From assembly GCA_013396525.1 (NCBI GenBank), contig VWYX01000777.1, positions 186,001 through 250,000 on the forward strand: a DNA stretch of 64,000 nt, in the 5' to 3' direction. The stretch comes from Chaetorhynchus papuensis (taxonomy: Eukaryota; Chordata; Aves; Passeriformes; Rhipiduridae). How positions within the stretch are numbered: position 1 is the first letter of the stretch; every line of letters begins with the position of its first letter. Positions 45,240-59,100 of this stretch are shown in pieces. The notes beneath the pieces are model-generated. The model saw only the letters and a list, made by a program, of their open reading frames with translations, had not been told where the DNA came from and made no database searches. A program made the position numbers and the translations under genes.

Positions 45240-48200
45240 GATAACTTAAATCAGATATACTTATTTTGGATTTTAAAACTGATAAAAATCAATATTTATG
45301 TAGTTATGAATATGAAAAGCTTGACTCCACCTGGTGACAATATCCAACCAAAGTATTCACAAAAGCTTTCTGTACACAGAACTACTTTTTACTTCTCCTA
45401 AGACACTGGCTGTCCTGGACAAAAAAATGAAGACTTCAAGGAAATGACAAAGAATTCCAGCTTCCATCTGAGTAAAAGGTAGCCTTTGGAGTCAGAGAAA
45501 ATAAGTGAGAAAGCACTTCAGTGGAAGTGTGAATCCCCCAGGTCCAGCAAAGTGATAGAGTCATTTAAATGTGGCTGCTACATTGAGGGTGGAAAAGAGC
45601 AGAGTAAACTGCCCAAATACTGTATCCTACAGTAATAATATATAAGCTTTTATCTTTTTGTTTCTGTACATGAAGCTGACTGATGTGTCAGTATTTTTTT
45701 TTACCTACTTAATTGCTCAGGTGGACCGACGTATCAAGTCTCCATATTCCTTCCTTTTCTCTTTCCCCTCTGCATTTCTTTTGAATTCCACACTTGGGTG
45801 TATGGTTCTTCTGTTCTAAGGTTTAACAATTACTTAACTGCTTTGATAGTATGTTCTAACGTCTTGGTTGATGAAAAGCTTTACAGTCTTCTAGCACTGT
45901 GAGACCTTATAGAACATAAACATTTTTGTCAATAACATCAGTTAAATCCTTTATCTTACATTTTTTGAAAACATTTGAAAGAATTACATATTGTTCTCTT
46001 TCTTAGCAAGTAGACTTTGAGAATATAAACTAGAAAATCACTCAACTTTATCATGAGCTGAATTTCCAAAGGATTTGTAGACTTATTTATTTGGGTTTTT
46101 TGTCTTATGGACAGGATTATGCAAGCCATGATTTAAAACAAGTTAACTCTTTTAGCCAAGAAAGATGAAAACTGAAGGCTTTTCCAAGCGCCTTTTATAT
46201 TCAAGGATGTGTGAGCCCTCAAATAACATAGTACACAGCTACTAATCAGAAACTTCTTCTCAGGTCTGCTTATTTCTTCTGTAGATTAGATAGCCATAGG
46301 CTAACTCTTTAGATATAAAAAATTGGGATAGATGACTATTGGATTAATAATTTACTGCTGACTACAAATTAGACCCTAGGCTATCATACCTACTTAATTA
46401 CTATAACAAAAACTGAATTAACATTAAAGGAGCCAAAAAATCCCAACTCCCCAAATTCCTAAAGATGTAAGAAACACAGGACATAGTATTTTCTACTGAA
46501 ACAAGCAGTTAGAAAATACTTGTTTAATTCTTGACTCTGCCATAAGCTAAGCAAGACATTTAGTCACATAGTGACCCAGTTTCTCTGGCTGTAAAAATCT
46601 GGATAATCTTATTTATACACTCCAGTAATTTCAGATCCCAAACAGGAAAGGAATGTCAGAGAAGTAAAAAGAATATTCTTTAGGAGAAAACAATAATTAC
46701 CCAAACAGACAGAATCTGAATTTCCAGTCCAATATGATGGCTCCTAAGTCGTACAATCACCCCATCCTTTGTTAATACCTACACTACTATGCTTTTTCTA
46801 AAAAGTAACTAGTACTGGGTGCTTAAAAAATTGTAGATTTACAAAACACCAGATATTACCAAGGGGAAAAAAATCTATGAGTAAAATTTCTTGCTAACTC
46901 CCAGCCTGTCCTCTTATTTTTAGAGACTTTTTTTTTCTGAATAAGGGGTTCTGGATTCTGTTCTATTTAAGTTAGTTTATGTAATCTCATGTTCATTTTC
47001 ATGTGTGTTAATAAGTGTGCATTTCACAGAAAAGAAATGAAAACAAAATATTTTATCTACGCCTTTGTCTGGTTCTCTTCCTCAAGTTTATGCTCCCTAT
47101 ATTAGATGAAAAAAACATATTTGAATTACTTCCTTCAACATTTTGTGAAGCTCCACATTTTAAAAGCATTGGTCACCAATAGCCCTCTACAAAACACAGA
47201 GGTTTCCCATGGTGCAATGATTTGCAGGCTGCATTTTCAGATCTGAGTTGCAAAACATTCCCTTCTAGTCTTCTTGGCCTTATATCCACATAATTACCAA
47301 TGACAGAACTGGACGCTCTCTTATCCCAAACATGATTCTGTATTGAGGCATTCAATCATATTGGTGATCATAGTCTTTTGTCAAGGCTTCATAACAACAA
47401 AGGGGGTAAAAGAATGTAGGGCATCTCTCTTTTACAGCTGTTTTTAAACACACTTTGAAGATTTAATGGAAAATACTTGCAGTTGAATAAGCATAACTTG
47501 AAAAGAAAAATTAATTAAACTTTCACTTAGATTTTCCGGGATAATACTTTTTATTTTGTATTTTTCATTTGAAAACAAGCGTGTGTTTGGAATTCTTAGA
47601 GTTGATACACTGCATATCATAGTTCTTTAGTATTTATACCTCAAAGTACTCAGAAATCATGAAACAACTTTTCAAAATTAAGGAAATTTACTGCAATGTC
47701 ATGAACTATTGATGAAATAATAAATTGTGAGTTTATTTCTTTCAGTTTTTGATTTAGGAGCACTTAGAATAATTCAGAAAAATGTCTCTCACCTATTTTT
47801 CCCAATAATTAATTAATTTTCCACCTTTTCCCCCTCATTTATTGGTCCAGAATTATTTTTCAATATGAAAATATTTTCCATTATTTAACAGTTCTAGAAA
47901 CAAAACAAAAAGCAGTACAAACCCACAAGTCACAGTAAGGTCTTCAGTACACATTATGTTTCCAGAATTCCAATACTCTGTGATATGAAAGGAGAAGAAC
48001 ACAGATTCTTCTATGACAATAAGGGAGAGCCAGTAAGAATTCTTTATGTAAGTCATCACAACTCAGGAGTCTATTTGGAGTCCTCAAGGTCATGCAGAGT
48101 TGCTACTCTTTCAGTGATTACAACGTCCTCACAGAAGATTTTCAAAAGAATAATCATGGAGGGAGTTAGCAGCTTCTAGGATCTGTATCTTCATTTTACC

Positions 48201-49946
48201 TTAAAATGACAGCCGTCTGAAAAAGTGTTGTTGGCACATACCCTGCTGCCAATGATTAGTATAAACATTAAGATATATGTGGGAAGAGTGTGGGAGATAC
48301 ACTTTCCTATCCTCAGGCAAGTGAGGGGTTGATTTATGTATGAAGTATTTTATCTAATCTTAAACCAGGATAATATTAAAGCCTAAAGATTTCAAACTTA
48401 CAATTGTCTTTCTATTGAAAATATTGATGTATTGTAAATATTAATTTTAGTTGTAAAAATCTTGCCTTCCAGAACATATTTCCCATAAACCTGTGTATGA
48501 GAGTTCCTTTAAAAAAAGAAGCAAACTCCAAACAAACGCACCCCTCCAAACAAACTAAAGCAAAACTGACTCTCTCTCTGCCTCTTCAGCATATGATATA
48601 TTGTAATGCTATTTATTAGAAATTGCTACATAAAGCTATCTAATTTCCCAATTAATTTTCCTGGATTGTAAAATAAATTCCTGGATGACCAGTCTTTTTT
48701 TATGGCAGTAGGATTTTCAGTTATATGTAGAAATATCTAAAACCTGCAGCTGGAATTTGAGAAATTCCAAACTGATCACTATGACATCTAATTTATACTT
48801 TTCTTTGTACATTCTTCTTTATTAAAAAATGGAATCAAGTAATGTCTCAGACTAGAACATTCTCTGCATAATAAAAGATCAAAGGGCTCTAGTCTGAAAA
48901 AAGGTATGTGTACCACAATGCAGAGACTTTAAATATGTAATTTTGAATTTCCTGCTCATTCAAGTAGAATCCAGACTAGCATGTTAAGGATAAAACCCCT
49001 CAGCATGATGCCTGAAGAAAATTAAATACTGGACAATCTAGATATTGAGTATCTAGAGACAGAAAAGCTGAAATAAGCTTATACAACTTTTCTCTTTAGA
49101 ACTAGGGTGCATTATTTCACCAGGGTGAATACTTCCTTTTAAGACAGTCTGCAGAAATTCTTTGTAAGACTAGGGTCTATGACTTTTCTTTGAAAAATGA
49201 AATGTGCTGTTCTTTGTTTTCAGGACATGGTTGAGAGAAAGAAAAGAGACATAGAAAAACTTATAACTCATGCTAAAGCTAGCGTGGTTTGAGCTCTCTT
49301 CTTTGGTTCATGCCACAGTCCAGGGGACTGCCGTGGGTGTTAAAAAACACATAACAGTTCTCCTGGCTGAACTGGCTTTTCTTTGGAATTAAATGGCTTC
49401 AACAGGATTTTACTTTCTTATCAGGGATGCAGGTGATTTGAAGTCACATCCCCAGGGAAAGGGGAAATCTGAACTTTGGTCTTGTGGTCCTGAGTGACAG
49501 TTGTAGTCACTGAGATGCCAGCAGATTAAAATAAATCCTTTAAATTCCATGGGAAATATATTCCATTCTACAGCTACAACGACTACTAGTTCTACTCTCC
49601 TTTGGTAGATAGGCATTGTCCCATTCAGTTTGTAGCTGTGGAATAGATTTATGTACCATCTAGAAGCTGAGCTGCCCCAAAGATTCAGGTCTGAAATATT
49701 AGGGTCATTTACACTAATGGAACACAGATGCCAATAGAAACTGAGGCATTATTTGCGTGTCTGGACCTCAAAAATTAGTCAGGAATTAAGCAGAGAATTA
49801 AGAATCACGGTTCAGACTTCAGACATCCGTTTAAGTCCAAGCCTGGTTTTGATGATCTACCAGGCCTTTTATTTTCACTACCTGTGCTAAAATTTGAGAG
49901 AGGAAAAGGCATTCAGGCAGAACATATGTCAGTGGTCAAACATCCA
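45240..49946. other. Non-coding stretch, nothing recognised
   Basis: No gene or repeat recognised. A CTCF-like core CCACCTGGTGACA lies at 45327-45339 (11 of 13 positions against CCACCAGGTGGCA). A 60-codon minus-strand frame at 47173-47355 is charged and protein-like but without family or splice support. Confidence 0.5.
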
Positions 49947-50105
49947 GTTTACTCTGTGCTGGTCTGTGTGGTGAGCTCTGTTAGCAGTTTGTGTGTGCTA
50001 TTGGGAACATGGTTAGCCTTGCCACTGGCTGGACCTGGAGCCATAGCAGCCTCACACGGGGCTGGAACTTGAGGAGGTCACCTGGCTCCTGAAGTCCAGC
50101 AGATG
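49947..50105 (+). repeat. Unclassified dispersed repeat, plus copy
   Basis: This segment matches the reverse complement of 54002-54119 in ordered blocks: CTCTG, TGTTAGCAGT, GTGTGCTA, GGAAC, CACTGGCTGG, ACCTG, then TCCTGAAGTCCA and CAGATG. It carries about 30 extra bases in the middle (near 50041-50070). The family is not one I recognise; it could be an old LTR, a DNA-transposon end or a SINE. Homology fades outside these limits. A 62-codon frame overlapping it is not a gene. Confidence 0.6.
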
Positions 50106-53100
50106 ATATCCTCTGGCCACCTAAATCACAGAAAAACAAACTGAATAATATAAATATAAAAAGCTAATAACCATAGGGTGTCCTTTTCTCAGAAAGAGAA
50201 ACTCAACGAAGTGCACTCACGGTTGCAGGGGACTACCCACATTTCTCAGTGTTTCAGGGAAACTAAATTGTCTCACAGATTACAGACTGCAGATGTTTCA
50301 GCTGAAGTCTGAAGACTTTGCATGTCCTGGATGGGTTTTCTATGCATTCCCAGGGTAAAAGCCCCATGAATCTGTCTTAAATATTTAGTGGAGAATTAAT
50401 TGTGTCCATGTGTTGCACCCGGGAAAAATGCAAAAATCAGTCTGAAATGAGCATTAAGCATAACAAAAGTTGGCAGGATGGATTACCAGACTCTGTTTTC
50501 ATGATATTCAATAGCTATAGCCAGGAAAAGGGAATTTTTTCCTTGAAGTCTCTTCCATTAAAGAAAATGTCTGCCTGCAGAAATAACAGCTCATATACAG
50601 ATCAATATTCTCTCTGAGGAAACAATTGGTGGAACTTCTAGAAGAAGCCATTCTTAATCTGTAGATGCATCGGGGAATGGGATTTACTTGTGAATAAAGT
50701 TTTACTTGACTTAGGATATTCAAATTGTGCCCAAGGCATGGACCCAACATATTTCATTTGATTTGTTTCCTCCTCGGTATTAAATCCTAGCTTGTTGCTA
50801 TTACTTTTGGGCTCCTTTCCTTTTAGATTCTCAAGCACCAAATAATCTAGAAGCAGTAACCCTGAGTTACTGAAAGCTTCTCTAAAATTATCAGACTAAT
50901 ATGATTGCACAAAGATACAGATTAATATAGATTTTTTGCAAAAAATGGGCTATGAATAGGAGTACTTTAGAGAGAAAAAAAGCTATTTGAAAAGGGTTTA
51001 TAAAGGCTGTGTTAGAGGCTAGAGTTGCTCAGGGACCCTTTCTAAAACAGGGCAAAGCAAGATAGATAGTGCACATACACATGATATAACGGTAATGGCA
51101 GAAGAGCATTAAGACAAGACAAAGTACATAACATACAACTGATATCCCCCAGAGCAGTCTGGGAATGTTGCTTTAAATGATTCCCTAATAGGAAATATTT
51201 TTTTGTGTAGAAAAAAATTTGTATGCATCCTTGCTAAACCACTTCTTTCTGTCTGGGAGCAGATGGATGTCAAATATTACCATTTATTGAACCAATTATA
51301 AATTTTCAGTTTTAAAACATTTAGCAATAAAGAGTGCTACTCTCTTTAATGTCAAAGAATCTCTTGAAAATTGTGGCTTACACCAATTTTCTCATGAGCT
51401 TTTTAGGGTGACCTTTCCTCATAAATTACAGCAATTTTTTTTTTGTAAAGAAGCATAGTGAGTCTTGAAAAGTATAGTTCAGTAAAGGACTGAAGACTCT
51501 AGAGAACAGAAGACCTCTTCCCTAAATGATGATTCTAAAGGCATTACAGAAAATTATAGTTTAATCTTGAATTGACTCAAAGTGAAAGATTTTGGCTTTT
51601 TTTTCTTACAGTCATTTAGTGTCATTTATTGATTTCTGAATTTTGCAGTTCCTTTCAGTCATGTAGATATTTCCACATTTATGTTTTGATTTCATTTAAC
51701 CCAATAACAAGTGCTAGTAAAATGATTACCAACAGGATGGAAATTTCAGTATTTGTTAAATTTATCAGTAACTTTTGTGGGCTTATAATTGGGTTAAAAA
51801 ATAACATGGTTTAATTATGATCTTGAAGGTACAAGCATCAACGCAATTGAAAAAAACAGTTTGAAGATGAAGGACCAGCAATTAGTGGTGGCACTACCAT
51901 CTAGTGGGGATTTTTTTTGCTGCACTGTGGCCACAGTGGTGCTCCAGATTTGCAAAGGCAGATAGGTGCCTACTGATAGATACCTGAATGAGTTCAAGGC
52001 TATTTATTTGTAGAGAAGCAAATACATTAATTTTCAAAGTTTCTTTTTTAGAATGTTTTGTAAGCACTTTCTTTTATTGTATTAAATAATTTATAATCCC
52101 AATGACCAAAACATTTTTTAATACATTAGTGAATGTCTCCCCTCTGTAGTTTCCTTATTTCTCCTCTATATTCATTCTGACTCAACGTATTGAAGTCAAC
52201 ACATAGTTTATTTTGGTTTTTTCATTAGAAGAATGTTATTTTGCACACTTTTTCTGAACGGGAGAAAAAGAAAAAGCTACAAAAGTTGTGACCTATGATC
52301 GCACATCCTAAATCCTATTTGATGACCTCTATCAGTAGCCCAAACGATGTCTTTTATAAACAACTCAAAAATTTTCTTGATATGCAGAATAAAAGATATG
52401 CCAAAAGTGCTTCAATAATACTTTTGAACAGAGTGTATAACTTTCCTGACAGTTTTTCAATAGGACTTTGATGTTGCATAGAAACGCAACCTTTGCCAAT
52501 CAGCTGTCACAAAGTATGAATAGAAATATGTGTATCTTCTAGCTCCACTACTGGACAAGCTGGCTTTGTTTGCTCCTGTCATAAAAAATCCATCAAAAAA
52601 TAGCTTCAGCTGAGAATCAGACTCAGCATAGAAATAGCATGACCTCATGAGGTTCACTTGCTGTACAGCACAGTGAATTCTCACCTTTATAAAAGTAATG
52701 CACCCACAGATTGCAATAGATCTTTTAAATCAGTTCAGATCAGTTACTGTTTACTAATACCCTGCATCGTTCTTCTGAATTTATATTGCTGAGAATTAAC
52801 TACTAAACTCAGTTTTTAATTGAACAACTCTGAGCTTCAATAAAATAGAATGAATTAAAACAAAATAAGGAAAAAAAGTAATTTTTTTCATCCTAATTTG
52901 CTGTTCAGGAAAATACATATATATATATAAATCTTCAAGGACAAAAAGCAATCCTTCTAAACATGGAATATTTGAGATATAGTCTGGACAGCATTTAGAA
53001 AGATTAGAAATGTTTGAACATACTTCAGCAGTTTTCCTTTTGAAAGGGAAACATTTCCCATAATTTCCCATAAATTGCACTTCCAACCTTTAGCGGTATT

Positions 53101-54001
53101 TATTACTGCCTTCTAATTATATTCTTTTCTGATTTTCTTTCTTAAAGCAAAAATGGGATAACAAATCATTAACTTAACAGAGCATATACTAATTTTAGAT
53201 TGAAGTTACAAAAAGTTAGTAATTCCTGGCATAAGGATTTAATTCATCTTTTAAAAAGTCCCATATCTCTTGCATTATACATGTACTTTTTGGAATGTAT
53301 TTTTTGCTTGTAGATCTTTCCAGTTATCAACATGATATGAGTAAGTGCAGGTTACAATAAAATTCAGGACCCTATTCTATTGGTTGACAAATTTCCCATT
53401 TATTTTAAATGTTGTGATTAAGAGTTCCATTCAAGTTTTTGTCATGGTTCTGTCCTTGGTTCCTGCAGTGGAGTTCTAGCAGTGACAGTAAGTCGATTAA
53501 CAGTGATGTGACTGCCATCTCTAGCAGCTGTCAGATGGGATGATGAACATCCACAAATAAATGTGTAAACCTTGCACCTGAAATAAAGTACTTCTCTTCA
53601 GAGACTTAGAAGACTAGAAAAGGAAAATATTTAAGAAAAAGAAGAAAGACACAAAGGGCTTCTGAAGACCTCTAAAACCAGAGGTTAGTTCAAGGAAGGA
53701 ACAAAGGATTTTTTCCTGGCAGAGAGGAAATCTTTAGTTGCCACATCAGCTGAAGCTGAGAGGAACTTGCTGTACAGGTCAGAGAGGAGACCGTATTATC
53801 TGCAAGAGGTACCTAAATAAGGAAATTAAATCAGGTTCAGGAGAGAAGACTGTAAAAGGATGGTGTTCCATTTCTAGAGTACCCAAGAGCACTGAGGACA
53901 CCAAGGTAAATAGTTGCACCACCAGATTTTCAGAAATTCACTAGTGTCCTCTGGTATGAGTGTCTCAACTAAGAGCATGGACCTTAAGTAATTAGAGTCC
54001 A
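50106..54001. other. Non-coding stretch between the inverted repeat copies
   Basis: AT-rich, no gene recognised. It contains an (AT)n run at 52917-52929. Open frames of 60-96 codons show no domains. Confidence 0.55.
52917..52929 (+). repeat. Short (AT)n run
   Basis: About six AT units. A minor simple repeat. Confidence 0.8.
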
Positions 54002-54119
54002 CATCTGGTGGACTTCAGGACCCAAGTGAGCCTCTCAGGTCCCAGCCAGTGTCAAGCGTTCCTGGTAGCACACCCACACTGCTAACACAGCTTGTCATGC
54101 AGATCAACGCAGAGAGAAC
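54002..54119 (-). repeat. Unclassified dispersed repeat, minus copy
   Basis: Reverse-complement partner of 49947-50105, about 3.9 kb away, so the two form an inverted pair. The surrounding 53.95-54.7 kb is richer in GC than the flanks, suggesting that the element may be longer than the part that aligns to the first copy. A 105-codon minus-strand frame (54160-54477) lies within this GC-rich patch and may be a remnant of the same element, but I see no recognised domain. Confidence 0.6.
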
Positions 54120-55868
54120 ACCGTGCCTTGGAGGGCACCCATGCCACCAGACACCACACTCACATAAACTTGAGCAGCAACAGCTCGATCCAGTTTCTCT
54201 GACTGCTCAGTAATGAAGGCTGCTGGTGGATGAATAAAAGAGAAAACCTTAAGACTGTGAGAGGACTGCTCAGCAGTAGCCAAAACTCCTGTGTGTTAAC
54301 AGTGCTGTTACGGTCACAAATCCAAACCACAGCAGTACATGGGCCACTTGGAGGAAGCTGACTGCAGTCTAGCCAGCCCAAGTACAGCATCCCATAATAA
54401 GTCTTGCTTATTCCCATAGCCCCTTTAAGCCATATCAGAAGCTTTACTGTCCCAAAATACTCTCCCTCCTGCATCAATAGTAAGACCTATACCCACTCGG
54501 GCAATCACCCCTGATAGCATGGCTATCCTTGTGAAGAGAGAGAGTTTAGCTGACTAATCCTGGTGGGGTTTCCACTGGGGTCAGTGGTCTAGTGAGTCTT
54601 CTCTGATGGTCTTTGGAGGACCTGGTTCTACAACATCGTATTACTCATCAGGCCATCAGTGCCTGCCTTCCTGTGCTTTTCCCACAATCCTGGCAGGACA
54701 GCTGTGTTTCCTGTGATTAGCTTTTATTCACATAACCTAGCACATTTAAAATTAAATATTCTAAATACAGTTAAAATATATTTTTTCAATTAATAATCAC
54801 AATAATTGCTGTTTTGATTAGTTATAATTATCTTCATTTTGTTTTAACTAGCATTCTTACGAGTTAATCTTAATAATACATAATATGATATAGCATAATT
54901 ATTTGAAAATAACACAATGAAATTATACAGACTTAAACATTTCAAGACCTCTAAATCGAAGGTGTTTATATTTTTTACTGGAAAATTTGAGAATTCCTTT
55001 TTATTTTTCCAATTCAAAATATCAGAATGGTTTTTGTGGCTTTCAGAGGGTTTTTTCATTTAAGTTTTTCAAAGCCTACAAAAAATACTATCAATTAGAT
55101 ATTCAGATTCATTATAGACTATGTACTGCTATTTATAGAACAAAAAAAATTGCAACTCCCACATTTCAACTTTTTTAGAAAATTTTAAAAGGTAATTTCA
55201 TTGCAAATTATGAACATCAGGAATTTTGCAAAACTGATTCAGATAAAAATGAAAATGAAAACTGATAAAGGAGTATATCGTATTTTGTGACATAACTGTA
55301 AAGCAGTCCTAATTAATTTCTTTGCTAAATCTTTAAAGTCAGAAAATGATAAAAATATTTGCATATATTTACTAGCATTCCTTTACTTTCATACACAAAT
55401 CTCCTCAAAATTATAGTTCACGTTTTTCTACATGACTTGTGTCATTGCCTTATCCTTCTACAACATCACACTGCTTACAGATGAGTTTGAGTATTTGTCA
55501 TACAGAAAATGAGTGTGGCACGAAGTCAAATTTTATTAAAGCTTTAGATCTGGCTCTCCTTCTACCACCAGAAGCTTTAAAAGCATTTCTGAACTGATGA
55601 TGCAGCTTTTCTGTTTCTCCAAAGAATTTTCGCATCCTACCTCATGCTACAATGTACAATGTACACTGACAATTTTAGCAACTTGCTAAACTCTGTTTTT
55701 ACTTCCTACTTTCAGATCAAATGGATAAGGTGAAGGCTGTAATAGGATTATGTTAACATAAATGTTGTTCCTACAAGACCAGGGACGAAAAGGTCGATGA
55801 AACTAAGGTATGCATAGGATCTGATACTGAGTATTTAAATCACAGGACTTCCAATACCTTCCAGTCAC
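54120..55868. other. GC-richer patch then AT-rich spacer, unassigned
   Basis: 54.12-54.7 kb has mixed, higher-GC sequence that may belong to an unrecognised old repeat. From 54.72 kb it returns to very AT-rich DNA. The repeat ACAATGT occurs twice in tandem near 55.65 kb. No gene recognised. Confidence 0.45.
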
Positions 55869-56138
55869 CAGTCTCTTCTCTCAGGTAACAAGTGACAGGA
55901 TGAGAGGAAATGGCCTCAAGTTCACCACAGGAGGTTTAGATTACATATTAAGAAAAAAATCTTCACTGAAAGAGTTGAACACTGTAGCAGGCTGCCCATG
56001 GAAGTGATGGAATCACCGTTCCTGGAAGGAGATGTGGCACTAGGAGATCCGGTTTAGCACTGAATATAGTGGTGCTAGGTTAATCATTGGACTTGATATC
56101 TAAGATGTCTTTTCCAGCCTTAACAATACTATGATCCG
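55869..56138 (+). mobile_element. CR1 3'-end fragment, plus strand
   Basis: Classic CR1 tail: CTCTCAGGTAACAAGTGACA, GATGAGAGGAAATGGCCTCA, GGAGGTTTAGATT, TCTTCACTGAAAGAGTTG, GCAGGCTGCCCATGG, then TTGGACTTGATATC and the degraded terminus ACTATGATCCGA. It encodes the last part of ORF2 plus the 3' UTR. 5'-truncated and inactive. Confidence 0.95.
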
Positions 56139-59100
56139 ATTTCTATCTTAACACCTTACAATTTCTTTCAAAGCTGTTATTAGGTTTTTTAATCTTTTCA
56201 GAAGTTTTATCTGTATGTGGTCATTTCTCTAGAAGCTGTTTTACTTCCTCTAGTCTATCTATCTGGTTTTTCTTTACTAGACTTATTTTCCAGTCTCTCC
56301 CCTCCCTGTACTTTGACACTTAAGGCTAAACATAACCACTATTCTGTCTGATGTATATTTTTAGATCTTGTCTAATAATTTCCACTGTCCAGTCTGTCTT
56401 TGTTATGCAAGTGTTCATTCATTGTTCTTTTAGCGTCTTTGTAGATTTGCCTGTTTCACAGGGCATCATCCATGTCTCTTCAATTATATTATTATTTTCC
56501 CCAGGCATGTACAGACACACATACAGATCCATTTAAAGGCATTGGATATATCAGTAAAGATACATTAGCTCAGGTATCTACTCAGGTAGTACCTGAAATT
56601 TGACTTTCTTTACGTAAAAAAAACCCAACATGATTTGTGTGTCTTTGCACAGCATTGATCAAACTAAATTGAATTGTGATTAAAATATCACGTATTAATT
56701 TACTAGAACTTTGCCAGTCGTTATGCCTACAGGTACCTGATTAGTCAAACAGCTGATTTTTAACTATGGATGAGTTTATAGTGCTTTAGGGAGTTAGACA
56801 TTTATCCTTGATTAAAGCTTTTATACATGACCATAACAGAGATAATAGAAACTGGCATACTGCTGACTCAGTAATAGGAGAATATTTTCTAGATCACATT
56901 TACACTTAACATTATACAGATTTGTAAAAAAATTATTGAAATAGCTTCTTCTGCTCTTTATTCCCTAGGCAGTTATATGCACTGATGCTGAAAATGCTGC
57001 TTTACTGGTGTTACTAGTAACAGGAAACATTTAAAAAGCATTTAAAGTTGTATTGAATTTTACCTTTTTTTCCTGTTTCTCTCAGGTAGAATATGTCTTT
57101 CAATTTTCCCAGAAAGTCACAGAAATACTGTCTAGTTTGGTACACATTCTTGGTGTTTCTTTTCATGCTGAAATCTGTATCACTTTTTGAATTTTCTAAG
57201 CTTGTTTCAAAATACCTACTTAGTGGCATAATGTGGGTGCACTCAGTGGCTTTCCATGGAAAATCTAGTGTGTGGTACAGACACTACATATTCAAATTAC
57301 ATGCTTTTTAACCCTCCACCACAGAGATCCATCCACTCCATGTAGCTGAACAGAGATGTATTATTCCTTCCTTTGTTATTTTTATTTATGTGTGCTTTCT
57401 CACAGATCACAGCATTCCTACTTTCAATGGTATATAGGTTGCACTGTCATGAAACTTAGGTATCCAAGTATTCATAGGTCATATCTTACCAACAGATTTT
57501 AGGGGATGTATAGAAGACTATCAACTATAGTTCTCCACATTTCTAACTAAATTTTGAGATGACTTACTTTAATGAAAATTTTCACTTTGCTTTAATTTGC
57601 AGAAGTGGAAGAAACAGGTGCAAACCAGTAACATTCAAAGCCCAATAAATGGTAATGGCATTTGGTGGAAGAATGAGGTGTGTCACTAAGAACAAAGGAT
57701 GATCATGAAAGAGGCTTGAGTTTACTTCAGAATGGGAATGGAGAATTTTAATACTACAGCAGGGAATGAAGAAATAATGATGGTGAAAGAGTAAAAGACC
57801 AAAAGAATGAGGTCATAATAGATTCCCAGCAAAATGTTATAGGATGAGACAGCTCTGGGAAACTTAGCATCATTCAAGGAAACAAATTTAAGACAGAGAA
57901 ATATAGGAGAGAGAGAACTGTCATTCTCAAGAAAACCAAGTTGGTACTCAACAATGGACTCAGAAGGGGTAGTTATTAATAGCTGTAGTATTAAAACAAA
58001 TCCGGTTTTGTCTCTAGGAACATGATCATTTTGTCATATAGTCAAGGTGGCTATGTCTTTCCCTTTCCCTAATCAGTTTTTCTCACATACAGAACAGTAG
58101 GCACCCTCCTCACATGTAATAAAGTGAATAAGTTCCTTTGGACACATGTCCCAGCTCAGCTACTCATTCAGATAAGCCATACTTCTGAAACTCCCTCACT
58201 GACTAAGGAAGGATTCTTGGGATAGTGCAATCCTAGTTTAGAAATCCAAGTGGAAATTGGAAATACGCACTGCAGTCCATAGTCTTTCCTTAGGGTTTTT
58301 CAGGTGAAGGTTATGACAAAGTAATTGAACTGGTGCTGTGACTTACTCTTGGACAAAAACAAGTAATTAGTGTTTTTATTGTTTTCTCCTGTATTGTAAA
58401 TATTTATTTACTTTATTTACTCTGATATTTATTTTAAACACAAAAGGCTATATTTTGAGAACTGTAGGATTCAGTAGCTGATATCGATTTGCTCTATCCA
58501 ATTTTTTATTTTAGTACACACAGTATTAGACTTAATCTTATCTGCTATTGCTTTACTAGTTTTACATTACATGAAAAAGTATATAGTGACTTTCTGGAGT
58601 TATACTTGTTTGAGGAAGCAGGTTAAGACCATCTTTAATTAGGGTAAGAAATAAATTCTTATGTCCCTATTACTAGTTATGACATTCCATTACTGCAGTT
58701 GGAATTAGTTCTTTTAGGCGTCCATGTGTTTTACGTAAGAAAATAACAAAACTTCAGGCCAAATAAGATTGGAGCTTAATCTCTTACTTCTAATACTCAG
58801 ATGAAACAAAGCAGTATTGAATGCTCAGCTGCCATGAAAATCTTTTGAATAAATACTTTTAAAATTGAAACATACAGATTCAGTCTTTTGAAAAGATCTG
58901 TGGAATTAGATGCAGAAATCTAATTTGATTGTTGGCAAATTCATATCAAAAGAAGATGACCATACGTAGGAGAAAATTGCACTTTGCGTGTACCACTGGC
59001 TTTTCCCTTTCAAGCTTTATTCTACCAACAGATTGTGCCTGAAATAGAATTAATTTAAACTCAGTCCTTAATAAGTAGTTAGATGCAACAGTAGAAAGTC

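Noticed and set aside
45327..45339. CTCF-like core CCACCTGGTGACA
   Set aside because: Two mismatches, and such matches are frequent. Mentioned only in the stretch description.
54160..54477. 105-codon minus-strand frame as a retroviral gene remnant
   Set aside because: No retroviral motif (protease, RT or zinc knuckle) is visible. It is more likely part of an unclassified GC-rich repeat.
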